A DNA stretch of 64,000 nucleotides from MFD01213-c1 sp963704405 (GTDB lineage: Bacteria; Planctomycetota; Phycisphaerae; Tepidisphaerales; Tepidisphaeraceae), in assembly GCA_963704405.1 (NCBI GenBank), contig OY969903.1:4154001-4218000 (forward strand), in the 5' to 3' direction. Numbering within the stretch: the stretch's first letter is position 1; the number at the start of each line of letters is the position of its first letter. The notes beneath the pieces were generated by a model. The model worked only from the letters and a program-made list of their open reading frames with translations, had not been told where the DNA came from and did no database searches. Shown in pieces: positions 46,498 to 55,021 of this stretch. The translations under genes were made by a program, and so were the position numbers.

Positions 46498-47139
46498 ATG
46501 TTTCGACACGTTCCCAACGCTCTGACCGGTGGACGACTCGCGCTGGCGGCCGTTTTCTTTGTCCTGCTTTCCTACTACCAGCACGAAGGCCGCGGCGACC
46601 CGCTCATCCTCAACAGCGCCTTCCTCGTCTATCTTGTCGCCCTCGTCACCGATTTTCTGGATGGATATCTCGCCAGAAAATGGAAAGTCGAAGGAGCCTT
46701 TGGCCGAATCGTCGATCCCTTTGTGGACAAGGTGCTGGTGCTGGGAAGCTTTATCTTCTTCGCCGGCAAGAATTTCGTGATCCAGGAGCCGCGGACGCTG
46801 GTGGTGAAAACAATCACCGGCGTCGCCCCGTGGATGGTCGTCCTGATCCTGGCCCGGGAACTGCTGGTCACCAGCCTTCGCGGCGCCGGCGAGCAGAGCG
46901 GCCAGAACTTCGGCGCAGCCTTCAGCGGAAAAGTGAAGATGGTGCTCCAATCCGTCACCATCATGGCGATTCTGCTGTACGTCAATTACTTCGACACCGC
47001 CGGTGAAGAAGTGAAACAATACGCGCTCTATTTCCGCGATGCCTGTATCTGGGCCACGATCATCGTGACGCTGTTGAGCGGCGTATCTTACATCCACCGA
47101 GGCGTCGCGCTCTATCACGGCCGGCGCGAGCCGGAATAA
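46498..47139 (+). CDS. pgsA: CDP-diacylglycerol-glycerol-3-phosphate phosphatidyltransferase
   Basis: 213-residue membrane enzyme making phosphatidylglycerophosphate. The CDP-alcohol motif DFLDGYLARKWKVEGAFGRIVDPFVDK is complete, and MFRHVPNALTGGRLALA is a standard PgsA N-terminus. It is followed 22 bases later by pgpA, which dephosphorylates its product, so this copy is the more likely housekeeping PgsA; the gene at 39589 is a paralogue. Confidence 0.92.
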   Translation: MFRHVPNALTGGRLALAAVFFVLLSYYQHEGRGDPLILNSAFLVYLVALVTDFLDGYLARKWKVEGAFGRIVDPFVDKVLVLGSFIFFAGKNFVIQEPRTLVVKTITGVAPWMVVLILARELLVTSLRGAGEQSGQNFGAAFSGKVKMVLQSVTIMAILLYVNYFDTAGEEVKQYALYFRDACIWATIIVTLLSGVSYIHRGVALYHGRREPE

Positions 47140-47161
47140 CACAACCGCACGGAGGCCGGGT

Positions 47162-47659
47162 TTGCAGAAATGGATCGTCACGTTCTTCGGCTCAGGATTC
47201 TCGCCGGTTGCACCAGGAACCGCTGGCAGCCTGCTGGCGAGCATCCTTCTTTTGTGCATTTATCGCGCGATGGGCTCACCGGTTTTTTTAGCCTGGCAGG
47301 CGGTGCTATTGATTGGGTTGGGCGCATCATGCCTGCTTTCGATTGGATTTGGACCATGGGCGATCGCATACTTTGGCCGAAAGGATCCCGGCCCGTTTGT
47401 ATTGGATGAAGTAGCCGGGATTTGTCTGACCAATATTTTCCTGCCGATATATCCCGGCTGGCGAGAAACGTGGGTCATCGGGCTGGCATTTTTGGCGTTT
47501 CGACTGTTTGATGTGACCAAGCCGCCACCAGCGCGGCAGCTCGAACGATTGCCGCTCGGCTGGGGCATTCTGATGGATGATCTGGCCGCCGCCGTATATG
47601 CCAATGTGTTGTGTCAGATTGTGATCGTGTTTGCGCTTCGGCGCGTGCTCCAGGGATAG
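47162..47659 (+). CDS. pgpA: Phosphatidylglycerophosphatase A
   Basis: 165-residue integral membrane phosphatase that converts phosphatidylglycerophosphate to phosphatidylglycerol. GSGFSPVAPGTAGSLLA and DEVAGICLTNIF, then RLFDVTKPPPARQLERLPLGWGILMDDLAAAVYA are the PgpA signatures. Starts with TTG 47162, preceded by ACGGAGG. Directly downstream of pgsA, so the pair makes phosphatidylglycerol in sequence. Confidence 0.95.
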   Translation: MQKWIVTFFGSGFSPVAPGTAGSLLASILLLCIYRAMGSPVFLAWQAVLLIGLGASCLLSIGFGPWAIAYFGRKDPGPFVLDEVAGICLTNIFLPIYPGWRETWVIGLAFLAFRLFDVTKPPPARQLERLPLGWGILMDDLAAAVYANVLCQIVIVFALRRVLQG

Positions 47660-47725
47660 TGGTGTTGTCTGGTTCCTTCTCCTGGACTTTGGGAGAATGT
47701 CGCTCAAGTTCTACGGGAGTTTTCC

Positions 47726-48808
47726 TTGATTCACCTTGCCGCTCAGGCCACGCAGCCAGTGCTTCAGAACGATTATCTGTTGTCCACCGTTCTCGGAATT
47801 ATCGAAGGGCTGACCGAATTTCTTCCGGTGAGTTCCACCGCGCATCTCCGTCTGGCCGAGGCCCTCGCCCAGCACTATCACTGGACCGATATCGACATCA
47901 CGTCGGCGTATTGGAAGATGTATTCCATCGTCATTCAGCTCGGCGCGATCCTCGCACTGCCCGTCTATTTCCTTCCCAAAATCGTCAAGCTTCTGGGCAC
48001 CTTCCCCAATGGCGAGCGCGGCGACCGCAATATCATCACCCATCCCCTCAGCCTCACCATGATCGCATTCGCCGTCACAGCCGCCCCCACCTTTTTCCTG
48101 ACCAAAAAAATTGGCGAGAACCTCGACAACTTCCACGTCATCGGCGGTGCGCTCCTCATCGGCGGCATCATCATGTGGGTGGTGGACGCGGTCTTCGGCA
48201 AGCCGAAGGTCGTCATGCACCGGGGTTTTGATGTCGTGACGGCGACGATCGTCAACCAGAGCCATTTGACCGTGACGCAAAACGAAAACAGCACGGTGAT
48301 GTCGCCGGAACTTGGATACCGGACCAACCACATGGAAGAGATGACCCTGTGGCAGGCGATCTGGATCGGCATCTGCCAGATCGCGTCGGCCGTATTTCCC
48401 GGAACCAGCCGCTCGATGAGCACCATTGCCGCCGGCCAGGTCGCCGGCATGTCCAGATCGGCCGCGTTGGAGTTTTCCTTCTTCCTCTCCATCCCCACGA
48501 TGATGGCCGCCACGTTGTTCACGTTGAAGAAAGCAATGTTCCCAAAACCGGGTCACGGCGACGCGTTCTCGCCCAAATCGATGAGCCACCACGAATGGGT
48601 CATCCTGGCGATCGGCTTCGGCGTTTCTTTCGTCATCGCTCTCGGTGTGGTCGCATGGTTCATGGCCTGGGTTCGTCGTCGGGGATTCACGCCTTTCGCG
48701 ATCTACCGGATTCTTCTGGGCGCTGCTGTGTTATATTTCGCATATACCGGCGTCCTTACGCGCGTGATCGGCTGGATTCCATGTCGCCGCCGGTCGCGCC
48801 GCTCTTGA
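47726..48808 (+). CDS. uppP: Undecaprenyl-diphosphatase with an internal insertion
   Basis: Membrane phosphatase recycling undecaprenyl diphosphate for peptidoglycan and polysaccharide synthesis. Hallmarks: GIIEGLTEFLPVSSTAHLRLA (~24-44) and FPGTSRSMSTIAAGQVAGMSRSAALEFSFFLSIP (~228-261). 360 residues versus the usual ~270; the excess is mostly an extra hydrophilic segment of ~45 residues (~165-210, VVMHRGFDVVTATIVNQSH on) between membrane helices and a larger loop near 275-290. TTG 47726 follows ACGGGAG. Same strand as pgsA and pgpA. Confidence 0.9.
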   Translation: MIHLAAQATQPVLQNDYLLSTVLGIIEGLTEFLPVSSTAHLRLAEALAQHYHWTDIDITSAYWKMYSIVIQLGAILALPVYFLPKIVKLLGTFPNGERGDRNIITHPLSLTMIAFAVTAAPTFFLTKKIGENLDNFHVIGGALLIGGIIMWVVDAVFGKPKVVMHRGFDVVTATIVNQSHLTVTQNENSTVMSPELGYRTNHMEEMTLWQAIWIGICQIASAVFPGTSRSMSTIAAGQVAGMSRSAALEFSFFLSIPTMMAATLFTLKKAMFPKPGHGDAFSPKSMSHHEWVILAIGFGVSFVIALGVVAWFMAWVRRRGFTPFAIYRILLGAAVLYFAYTGVLTRVIGWIPCRRRSRRS

Positions 48809-48922
48809 AAGTGCATGAGCACAATGCATCGGCGGAGTGGAAGCGTTCAGCCGCCAACTGCGCCGGCTCCGCATCATTTCGCTCGTGCAACCCAACAAAA
48901 GTTGCCGCACAATGTCCAAATC

Positions 48923-49816
48923 ATGAACGATCGCTCCTCCCTCACCACCGAACAGCGTCTTGAGGCTTCCATGTCTCTGGACTCCATGAGCATCATCGAC
49001 GCCGTGGCGCTGATGAACGCACAGGATCTGATCGCCGCGACCGCCGTCGCCGCAGAACAGGCAAATATTGTAAAAGCAATTGAACTGGTCGTCGGCGCGT
49101 TCCGCGCCGGCGGCCGCCTTATCTACTTCGGCGCCGGCACCAGCGGCCGCCTTGGTGTGCTCGACGCGAGTGAATGCCCCCCCACTTTCCGCACCGACCC
49201 CGAAATGGTCCAGGGCGTCATCGCCGGCGGCGACGTCGCCATGTTCCTCGCCCAGGAAGGCGCTGAAGACCGCGCCGAAGGCGGGGCCGCCGACGCCGAC
49301 GCCAAAAACCTCGGCCCCGCTGACGTCGCCATGGGCATTGCCGCCGGCGGCACGACGCCCTATGTCCGCGGCGCCCTCAACCGCGCAATAGAACGAAAAG
49401 CAAAAACCATTTTCCTCACCTGCGTCCAGCCCGTTGCTCATGAGCCTAAGGTCGATGTCGTCATCCGTCCCCAAACCGGCCCGGAAGTCCTCACGGGGTC
49501 CACGCGCCTCAAAGCCGGCACCGCCACCAAGCTTGTTCTTAACACCATCACGACCCTAGCGATGGTCCAGCTTGGCAAGGTTTATGAAAACCTGATGGTC
49601 GACCTTCGCGCCACCAATGAAAAACTCTGGGACCGCGCCGCCCGCAATGTAATGACGCTGACAAGCCTCCCCCGCGAAGCCGCGATCGACCTCCTAAAAA
49701 AAGCCGACGGCCATGTAAAAACCGCCGTCGTCATGCACCACCGCAAAATTGACCTGAGTCAGGCGATGCAACTTCTGGCCCAATCTAAAGGGCACCTTCG
49801 CCAAGCCCTGAAATGA
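48923..49816 (+). CDS. murQ: N-acetylmuramic acid 6-phosphate etherase
   Basis: Cleaves the lactyl ether of MurNAc-6-phosphate during cell wall recycling. 297 residues from ATG 48923 (MNDRSSLTTEQRLEASMSLD, the usual MurQ start). SIS-domain sugar-phosphate site in GAGTSGRLGVLDASECPPTF (~71-90), catalytic Glu in the ECPPTF segment, MGIAAGGTTPYV and GPEVLTGSTRLKAGTATKLVLN are conserved. Follows uppP on the same strand. Hairpin with an A-run downstream. Confidence 0.93.
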   Translation: MNDRSSLTTEQRLEASMSLDSMSIIDAVALMNAQDLIAATAVAAEQANIVKAIELVVGAFRAGGRLIYFGAGTSGRLGVLDASECPPTFRTDPEMVQGVIAGGDVAMFLAQEGAEDRAEGGAADADAKNLGPADVAMGIAAGGTTPYVRGALNRAIERKAKTIFLTCVQPVAHEPKVDVVIRPQTGPEVLTGSTRLKAGTATKLVLNTITTLAMVQLGKVYENLMVDLRATNEKLWDRAARNVMTLTSLPREAAIDLLKKADGHVKTAVVMHHRKIDLSQAMQLLAQSKGHLRQALK

Positions 49817-49833
49817 AAAAATAGAATAAAAAA

Positions 49834-49861
49834 AGGCTGCACGAGGAGGATCGTGCAGCCT
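49834..49861 (+). terminator. Hairpin after murQ
   Basis: AGGCTGCACGA (49834-49844) pairs perfectly with TCGTGCAGCCT (49851-49861), loop GGAGGA. Preceded by a long A-run but without a U-tract after it, so it may work better in the opposite direction or as a processing hairpin. Confidence 0.7.
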
Positions 49862-50386
49862 GGCGGAGGAGGAAACGAGGCTTGTCGCGAAGTCACCGGA
49901 AGGCTCTTGAGTCTCAAGTGAACTTCGCCGTGTCTTGGTGTTTAAATTGTCTGGCGTTTAAATTCGTTCCTGCGGCTCCATTTCAATTTCGTTTTAAACC
50001 CCGGACAGTGCGCCGCCCGCAGACCGCCTGCGGGCGGCACTGCCCGTGGGAACCAACCGCGCTCCATGATTTATGAGTGACTCGCAGTCACTCGCAACCG
50101 TCACCGCGACGATTACGCAAATCACTAGAGCGAAGCGAATGCCAGATGAATCGGCTGACCATTAATTCAGCAACGAACCTCGAAAACCGCCCAAAAACAG
50201 GCGATTTCGAAGGCAGGCCTCGAGTTTATCTCTGATCTGTTTAGCAACCGACCGCACGATTAGTATGCGAACCACCGGTCAGGTGCGGAAGGAACAGGCA
50301 GGCTGACCAAAATGTTCGTAGTCATCAGACGCAAACAATTGATCTCAGCATGGCCCCCTGCCCCTTTCAGATTTCAGACTTCAGAA
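49862..50386. other. Gene-poor gap between murQ and epimerase
   Basis: 525 bases with no convincing gene. Small dyads are visible: GTGACTGCGAGTC-like at 50085-50102 (GTGACTCGCAGTCAC), GCCGCCCGCAG/CTGCGGGCGGC near 50010-50038 and ATTTCGAA/CGAAAACC around 50178-50210. A structured RNA is possible but not one I recognise. Confidence 0.4.
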
Positions 50387-51382
50387 TTAAACCTTTCCCC
50401 TCTGCTCTGCATACCACCTCACCGTCGCCTCAAGCCCTTCCCCAAAACCAACAATCGGCTCATACCCCAACACCGTCTTGGCTCGCAAAAGATCCGCCAA
50501 TGAATGTTTCACATCCCCCGCTCGTTCCTCGCGATAGATCGGCGTAAGATCCGGCCGCTGGAGCAATTTTGCCATCTCCCTCGCGAGTTCCGTCACCGTC
50601 ACACGTTGCCCGCAAGCCACGTTAACGATCGCACCGTTCAATGGGCTTTCACTCCGCGTCGCCAGCAGATTCGCCAGCACCGCATTGTCGACATAAGTGA
50701 AATCGCGCGATTGTTCACCATCGCCGAAGATAATCGGCCGATTTCCCCCAAGCATCGCCTTGGCAAAGGCCGCGATGACCGCCGCATATGCACTGTCCGG
50801 ATTCTGCCGCGGGCCGAAAATATTGAAATACCGCAGGCAAACTGTATCCACGCCCAAGCTCGCGGCCCACGCTCCCATCATCGCTTCGCCCGCAACCTTC
50901 GTCGCCGCATATGGGCTTAACGGGCTCGGCGGCATGCGCTCCACTTTCGGCAATGTCGGCGATTCACCATATGCGCTCGAACTCGCCGCAAACGTGACGC
51001 GCTTCACACCCGCCTGACGCGCCGCCTCCAGCACGTTGACCGTTCCCGTCACATTCACGTCACAATAAAGCCGAGGCTGCTCGATGCTCCGCGGCACCGA
51101 GCCCAGCGCCGCCTGATGAAAAACAAACTGTCGCCCGCGCGTGCAATCCGCCAGCACCGCCTGATCCAGAATCGATCCCCGCACAAACCGCACGGCCGCC
51201 GGCAGCGCCGATGGATCGCCTCCGCCGCTGAGATCATCAATGACGGTGACATCCGCCCCCAGTGCAAGCAGGGCCGACGAAAGATGCGACCCTATAAAAC
51301 CCGCGCCCCCGGTGACAAGTACCGCCGCCCCGCGAAGGTGCGAAAGTGCAAACTGATTCCAATCCGTAAGCGAGGCTGACAT
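50387..51382 (-). CDS. NAD-dependent sugar epimerase/dehydratase
   Basis: 331-residue extended SDR acting on nucleotide sugars, closest in form to UDP-glucose/UDP-GlcNAc 4-epimerases. NAD loop VLVTGGAGFIGSHL (~21-34), catalytic ASSSAYG and SPYAATK (Tyr-x3-Lys), RYFNIFGPRQNP and the late GDGEQSRDFTYVDN are conserved. Probably supplies a sugar nucleotide for the two glycosyltransferases upstream on the same strand; separated from GT4 by a repeat. Confidence 0.92.
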   Translation of the reverse strand: MSASLTDWNQFALSHLRGAAVLVTGGAGFIGSHLSSALLALGADVTVIDDLSGGGDPSALPAAVRFVRGSILDQAVLADCTRGRQFVFHQAALGSVPRSIEQPRLYCDVNVTGTVNVLEAARQAGVKRVTFAASSSAYGESPTLPKVERMPPSPLSPYAATKVAGEAMMGAWAASLGVDTVCLRYFNIFGPRQNPDSAYAAVIAAFAKAMLGGNRPIIFGDGEQSRDFTYVDNAVLANLLATRSESPLNGAIVNVACGQRVTVTELAREMAKLLQRPDLTPIYREERAGDVKHSLADLLRAKTVLGYEPIVGFGEGLEATVRWYAEQRGKV

Positions 51383-51430
51383 TTAATCGATTCTCCGACT
51401 CAGCCCTGAAGATGCAAGTCAACGCCGGCG

Positions 51431-51547
51431 TCTGGTCCCTTCTTCCGCTGGAAGAAGGTGAGGATGAGGGCGATTCGGATTTGTCGCCAACGGCTGGGCG
51501 CTCAAAATCACCTTCACCCGGCCCACTCGCGGGCAGTCGCCTTATCC
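51431..51547. repeat. Dispersed palindromic extragenic repeat, copy C
   Basis: CTTCTTCCGCTGGAAGAAGG hairpin followed by GAGGATGAGG, a spacer and AAATCACCTTCACCC then a CCCACTCGCGGG-type hairpin. Same order of parts as copies A and B. It occupies most of the gap between the GT4 and epimerase genes. Confidence 0.65.
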
Positions 51548-51562
51548 TGTCGTGTCGGTGAG

Positions 51563-52711
51563 CTACAGTAACCGGCTCGTCGAAATCCCGGAGAGTGGGA
51601 ACGGGCGGGTTACCATATCTCGATAAAGCTCAATCATATCCCGCACCTGTCGATTAAAGGTCAGGTGCGCACCAACATGCTTCGCCGCCGCCTCTCCCAT
51701 GATTTGCAGCGCCGTCCGATCCGAAAGAAACTCGATCGCCGCTGTGATAAACACCTGACGATTGATCGGCACGGACCTTCCGGTCACGCCTTCCACAATC
51801 ATTTCCCGAGTTCCCGCCGTGCGCGTTCGCAGCACCGGCACACCGCTGCTCATCGCTTCCGCGCACACCAGCGAAAACCCTTCTCGCTCGCTCGGCAGCA
51901 GCAGCGCGTCCGCCGCCTCATAAATTTTTCGCGGCTCGCGATGCCCCAGAAGGATGACGCGTCCCTGCAACTTCTGCTGATCAATGCGGCGTCGCAGCAT
52001 CGCTTCATGCGGCCCTTCACCCGCCAGAATGACCTTTAAATTCGGCAGCCGCTCCCGCGATGCCGCGGCCAGATCAAGCAACCACGTTTCGTTCTTCGGA
52101 TCATCCAGCCGCCCTACAAAAGCAGCGACCAGATCACCCGTCTCCAAGCCCATCGACTGCTTCGCCGCGCTCTTTGCTTCCGCGCCCGCCAGCGGAAACT
52201 GCCTGGGATCAACGCCATGAGGGATCAAGGTAATCCGATCCGCCCGGACATGCGCCGATTCGATCAACCAATCGCGAGCATCTGCCGACGCCGCATGAGT
52301 GTAATCCCCAAAATCCGTAAATCTGCTCCACGGCCAGCTCAACGGAATATGCGACAAATGAAGCGTATAAAGAATCGGCTTCGCGAAGCTTTTCTGCACC
52401 TTTCGCGCCACCATCGCCGACCGGCGATAATGAACATGCAGCAAATCAACGGGATGATCGCTCAGATAATCGCCGATGATTCGCGCTGCCCGCAAAAGGC
52501 CCAGCGGTCCGCCTTTCAGCGGTGCATCGATCCAGGGAAACGGAGCCTTCTCAAACAGCCAATGCCACGCGCCGCGCTCGCCCGCCACCGCAACGCTGTG
52601 TCCCTGGGCGTGCATGGCCGAAGACAGATCAAAGATATATCGGCTCAATCCCCCGGCATCGGACCCTGCGGTCAGATGAAGGATGCGAAGTGGTTGGACG
52701 GAGGGGAGCAA
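51563..52711 (-). CDS. Glycosyltransferase family 4
   Basis: 382-residue retaining GT-B enzyme. N-terminal Rossmann start LRILHLTAGSDAGGLSRYIFDL (with the G-G loop), and C-terminal donor site VGRLDDPKNETWLLDLAA, followed by ADALLLPSEREGFSLVCAEAMSSGVPVL with the E-x7-E pair. Adds a sugar to a polysaccharide or lipid-linked acceptor; specificity unknown. The frame begins at TTG 52711 with no strong ribosome site, so the start is uncertain. 33 bases after the GT2-acetyltransferase gene. Confidence 0.9.
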   Translation of the reverse strand: MLPSVQPLRILHLTAGSDAGGLSRYIFDLSSAMHAQGHSVAVAGERGAWHWLFEKAPFPWIDAPLKGGPLGLLRAARIIGDYLSDHPVDLLHVHYRRSAMVARKVQKSFAKPILYTLHLSHIPLSWPWSRFTDFGDYTHAASADARDWLIESAHVRADRITLIPHGVDPRQFPLAGAEAKSAAKQSMGLETGDLVAAFVGRLDDPKNETWLLDLAAASRERLPNLKVILAGEGPHEAMLRRRIDQQKLQGRVILLGHREPRKIYEAADALLLPSEREGFSLVCAEAMSSGVPVLRTRTAGTREMIVEGVTGRSVPINRQVFITAAIEFLSDRTALQIMGEAAAKHVGAHLTFNRQVRDMIELYRDMVTRPFPLSGISTSRLL

Positions 52712-52744
52712 AGTATCTCGTTTTGCCGGGCAACCGGCGTCAGC

Positions 52745-54280
52745 TCAATCGCGCAGCTTCCTCGGCTTGATCACCTTCGCCGGCGAGCCGCCAACCACCT
52801 GGTCGGCCGGCACATCATGAAACGCGCTTGCCCGCGCACCCACTACCGCGCGATCGCCGACAGTCACACCAGGCCCGACAAACGCATCCGCCGCAATCCA
52901 CGCCTCATCCCCAATCTGAATCGGCAACCGCTGCAAAGGGAATCGGCGGGTGGTGTAGTCATGTGTGCCGGCGCACAGATGGGCATATTGGCTGATGACC
53001 ACACCGCGCCCAATCCTGATTTTCCCCAGCGAATATAAAATTGCGTAATCTCCAACGACCGAATCGTGCCCGACTTCAAGATGCCACGGAATTTCAATGG
53101 AAGCTGTAGGACGGATGCGCACACCCTTGCCCAGCTTGGCCCCAAAAAATCGCAACAACGCCGCACGCCAGGCATACCAGTTATGGAACGACCACCGAAA
53201 CAGAGTCCCGCGGACAAACATCCAAAGCGCCCGCTTCACCTTTTCGCTGAACGTCCACTCGCTCTGATTGCGCGGCGTCAGATCCGCATGCTCCGCCTCC
53301 ACCGCATCCGCAGGCTGGATCGAGGCAATCGGTGATTCCATCGGCGGCAATGGCGATTCAGTCGGTGTGGCAGGTGTTTCGGGCATGAGCGAGGCCCTCC
53401 TGATCATCTGAGCGGTCGCCGTATCGCGACGAAGCGGTTGTCCGGATCGGCTCAAATAATGCAGTTCCAGAACCTTAAGATAAATGAAAAATTCATGCGT
53501 GGCGATCAGCAGGCAAAATCGCAGGCCCGGCAGGCCGTCCATGAATCCTTCTTTCAACACATACATATAAAGAAAGCGAAAAATCCATTTCCCCGGCAAC
53601 AGCGGGTAAATGCGATTGCGCAGAAACCGTCGGCGTTCCAGTGCATTGCCAAACAGCCGCGGCTTCAGCTCCCCTTCCTGCGAAGCGCCGCCCGTATAAA
53701 AAATCTGCTCGGCTTCAAGTGTTGAATAGCGATTGTGCTTGGCGATGTAATGTTCAAGCCCCCGCCGATCTTCGTGCCAGAGCAGGCCGCGCAAATACCC
53801 TTCGCTGCCCCTGGTCACCATGTGTTCATGAATCGCGCGGTCTTCGTATCTGGCCGCCCCCCGCTTGAAAAGCCGCAGGTTCCAGCTCGGAAAATATCCG
53901 CAGTGGCGGATGATCTTCCCCATGAACACGAAATATCGATTAACAAAAAACCCTGCATGTGGAACCGTCTCCGGCGGCACATCGCACACCTTCCGCAGCT
54001 CATCGCGCAGCTCCGCCGTCACAGCTTCGTCGGCGTCCAGAATAAACACCCATTCGCTCTCCCACGGCAGATGATCCAGCGCCCAGTTCTTCTGCCGGGC
54101 ATATCCTTCCCATGGATGCTGAACAACCGTCGCCCCCATTTCCTTTGCAATGTCCATCGTGCGATCGGTGCTGCCGGAATCGATGACGAAGATTCGCCGG
54201 GCCAGCCCCTTGATGCTTTCGATGGCAAAAGGGAGGTTGGCTTCTTCGTTGAAGGTCGGAATCAGAAAATCGATGGCCAT
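52745..54280 (-). CDS. Fusion of GT2 glycosyltransferase and WcaF-like acetyltransferase
   Basis: 511 residues. The N-terminal ~290 form a GT2 enzyme of the WaaE/KdtX type: LIPTFNEEANL, FVIDSGSTDRTMDIA and the metal-binding FILDADE. A Pro/Ser/Glu-rich linker (~300-345) leads to a left-handed beta-helix acetyltransferase (~375-511) with the hexapeptide pattern IRIGRGVVISQYAHLCAGTHDYT and a GDEAWIAADAFVGPGVTVGDRAVVGA coil, like colanic acid WcaF. These are normally separate genes; a fusion suggests that the sugar added is acetylated in the same step. ATG 54280. Confidence 0.9.
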   Translation of the reverse strand: MAIDFLIPTFNEEANLPFAIESIKGLARRIFVIDSGSTDRTMDIAKEMGATVVQHPWEGYARQKNWALDHLPWESEWVFILDADEAVTAELRDELRKVCDVPPETVPHAGFFVNRYFVFMGKIIRHCGYFPSWNLRLFKRGAARYEDRAIHEHMVTRGSEGYLRGLLWHEDRRGLEHYIAKHNRYSTLEAEQIFYTGGASQEGELKPRLFGNALERRRFLRNRIYPLLPGKWIFRFLYMYVLKEGFMDGLPGLRFCLLIATHEFFIYLKVLELHYLSRSGQPLRRDTATAQMIRRASLMPETPATPTESPLPPMESPIASIQPADAVEAEHADLTPRNQSEWTFSEKVKRALWMFVRGTLFRWSFHNWYAWRAALLRFFGAKLGKGVRIRPTASIEIPWHLEVGHDSVVGDYAILYSLGKIRIGRGVVISQYAHLCAGTHDYTTRRFPLQRLPIQIGDEAWIAADAFVGPGVTVGDRAVVGARASAFHDVPADQVVGGSPAKVIKPRKLRD

Positions 54281-54457
54281 GCGGTTGGGTGGTCAAGTAT
54301 AGCATGCGTTAACCAGACGGCGAGTTACGGAAACATCCAGTGAAAATGCAACGGCAAGGAACCTTCACTACGTCCGATAAAAAACTTGCCGTCCTGGTTT
54401 GGGCTTCAATCGAAATTTGTCGTTTCCGTCATTCACTTTCTTGATAGATTGTCGCCG

Positions 54458-55021
54458 ATGCATCGCGATATCGAACGCATCCTCCTCCCCCAGGACCGCA
54501 TCGCCCGGCGGGTGCGCGAACTGGCCCGGCAGATCACTGCCGACCACACCCCGCCCAAAATGCCCGGTGGCGGAGAAATCACCATCGTTCCCATCCTTAC
54601 CGGCGCCTTCATTTTCTGCGCCGACCTCATTCGCCAAATCCCGCTGCCCATGCAAATCGGCCTGCTCACCGTCAGCAGCTACCCTGGCGCAAGCCTCAGC
54701 ACCCAGGGCTCGCAACTGCTCGGCAAGCAACTCAACGATGTTCGAGGCCATCACGTCCTGCTCGTCGATGACATCCTCGACAGCGGCGGCACCATCAACC
54801 TCGTCGTCCCCCTCCTTCGCGAGCTTGGAGCCGCCAGCGTGAAGACCTGCGTGCTCCTCCACAAAAACCGCCCCGCAGCCAAACAAACCCACGCCGACTA
54901 CGTCGGTTTCGATATCCCTGACGAATTCGTCGTCGGCTACGGCCTGGATTACAATAACTACTACCGCAATCTCCCCGACATCGTGACTCTCAGCGCCGAA
55001 GCAATCGAAAGGAACGCGTGA
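54458..55021 (+). CDS. hpt: Hypoxanthine-guanine phosphoribosyltransferase
   Basis: Purine salvage enzyme of ~187 residues from ATG 54458 (MHRDIERILLP). The PRPP site HHVLLVDDILDSGGT (~98-112) is the family hallmark, with VPILTGAFIFCADL early and the DEFVVGYGLDYNNYYRNLPDI end that closes over the base. The frame extends to TTG 54386 but those residues do not fit. The stop overlaps the PH-domain gene start by four bases (GTGA). Confidence 0.92.
   Translation: MHRDIERILLPQDRIARRVRELARQITADHTPPKMPGGGEITIVPILTGAFIFCADLIRQIPLPMQIGLLTVSSYPGASLSTQGSQLLGKQLNDVRGHHVLLVDDILDSGGTINLVVPLLRELGAASVKTCVLLHKNRPAAKQTHADYVGFDIPDEFVVGYGLDYNNYYRNLPDIVTLSAEAIERNA

Noticed and set aside
49862..50386. tmRNA or RNase P RNA in the gap
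   Set aside because: No matching conserved segments; only short unrelated dyads.
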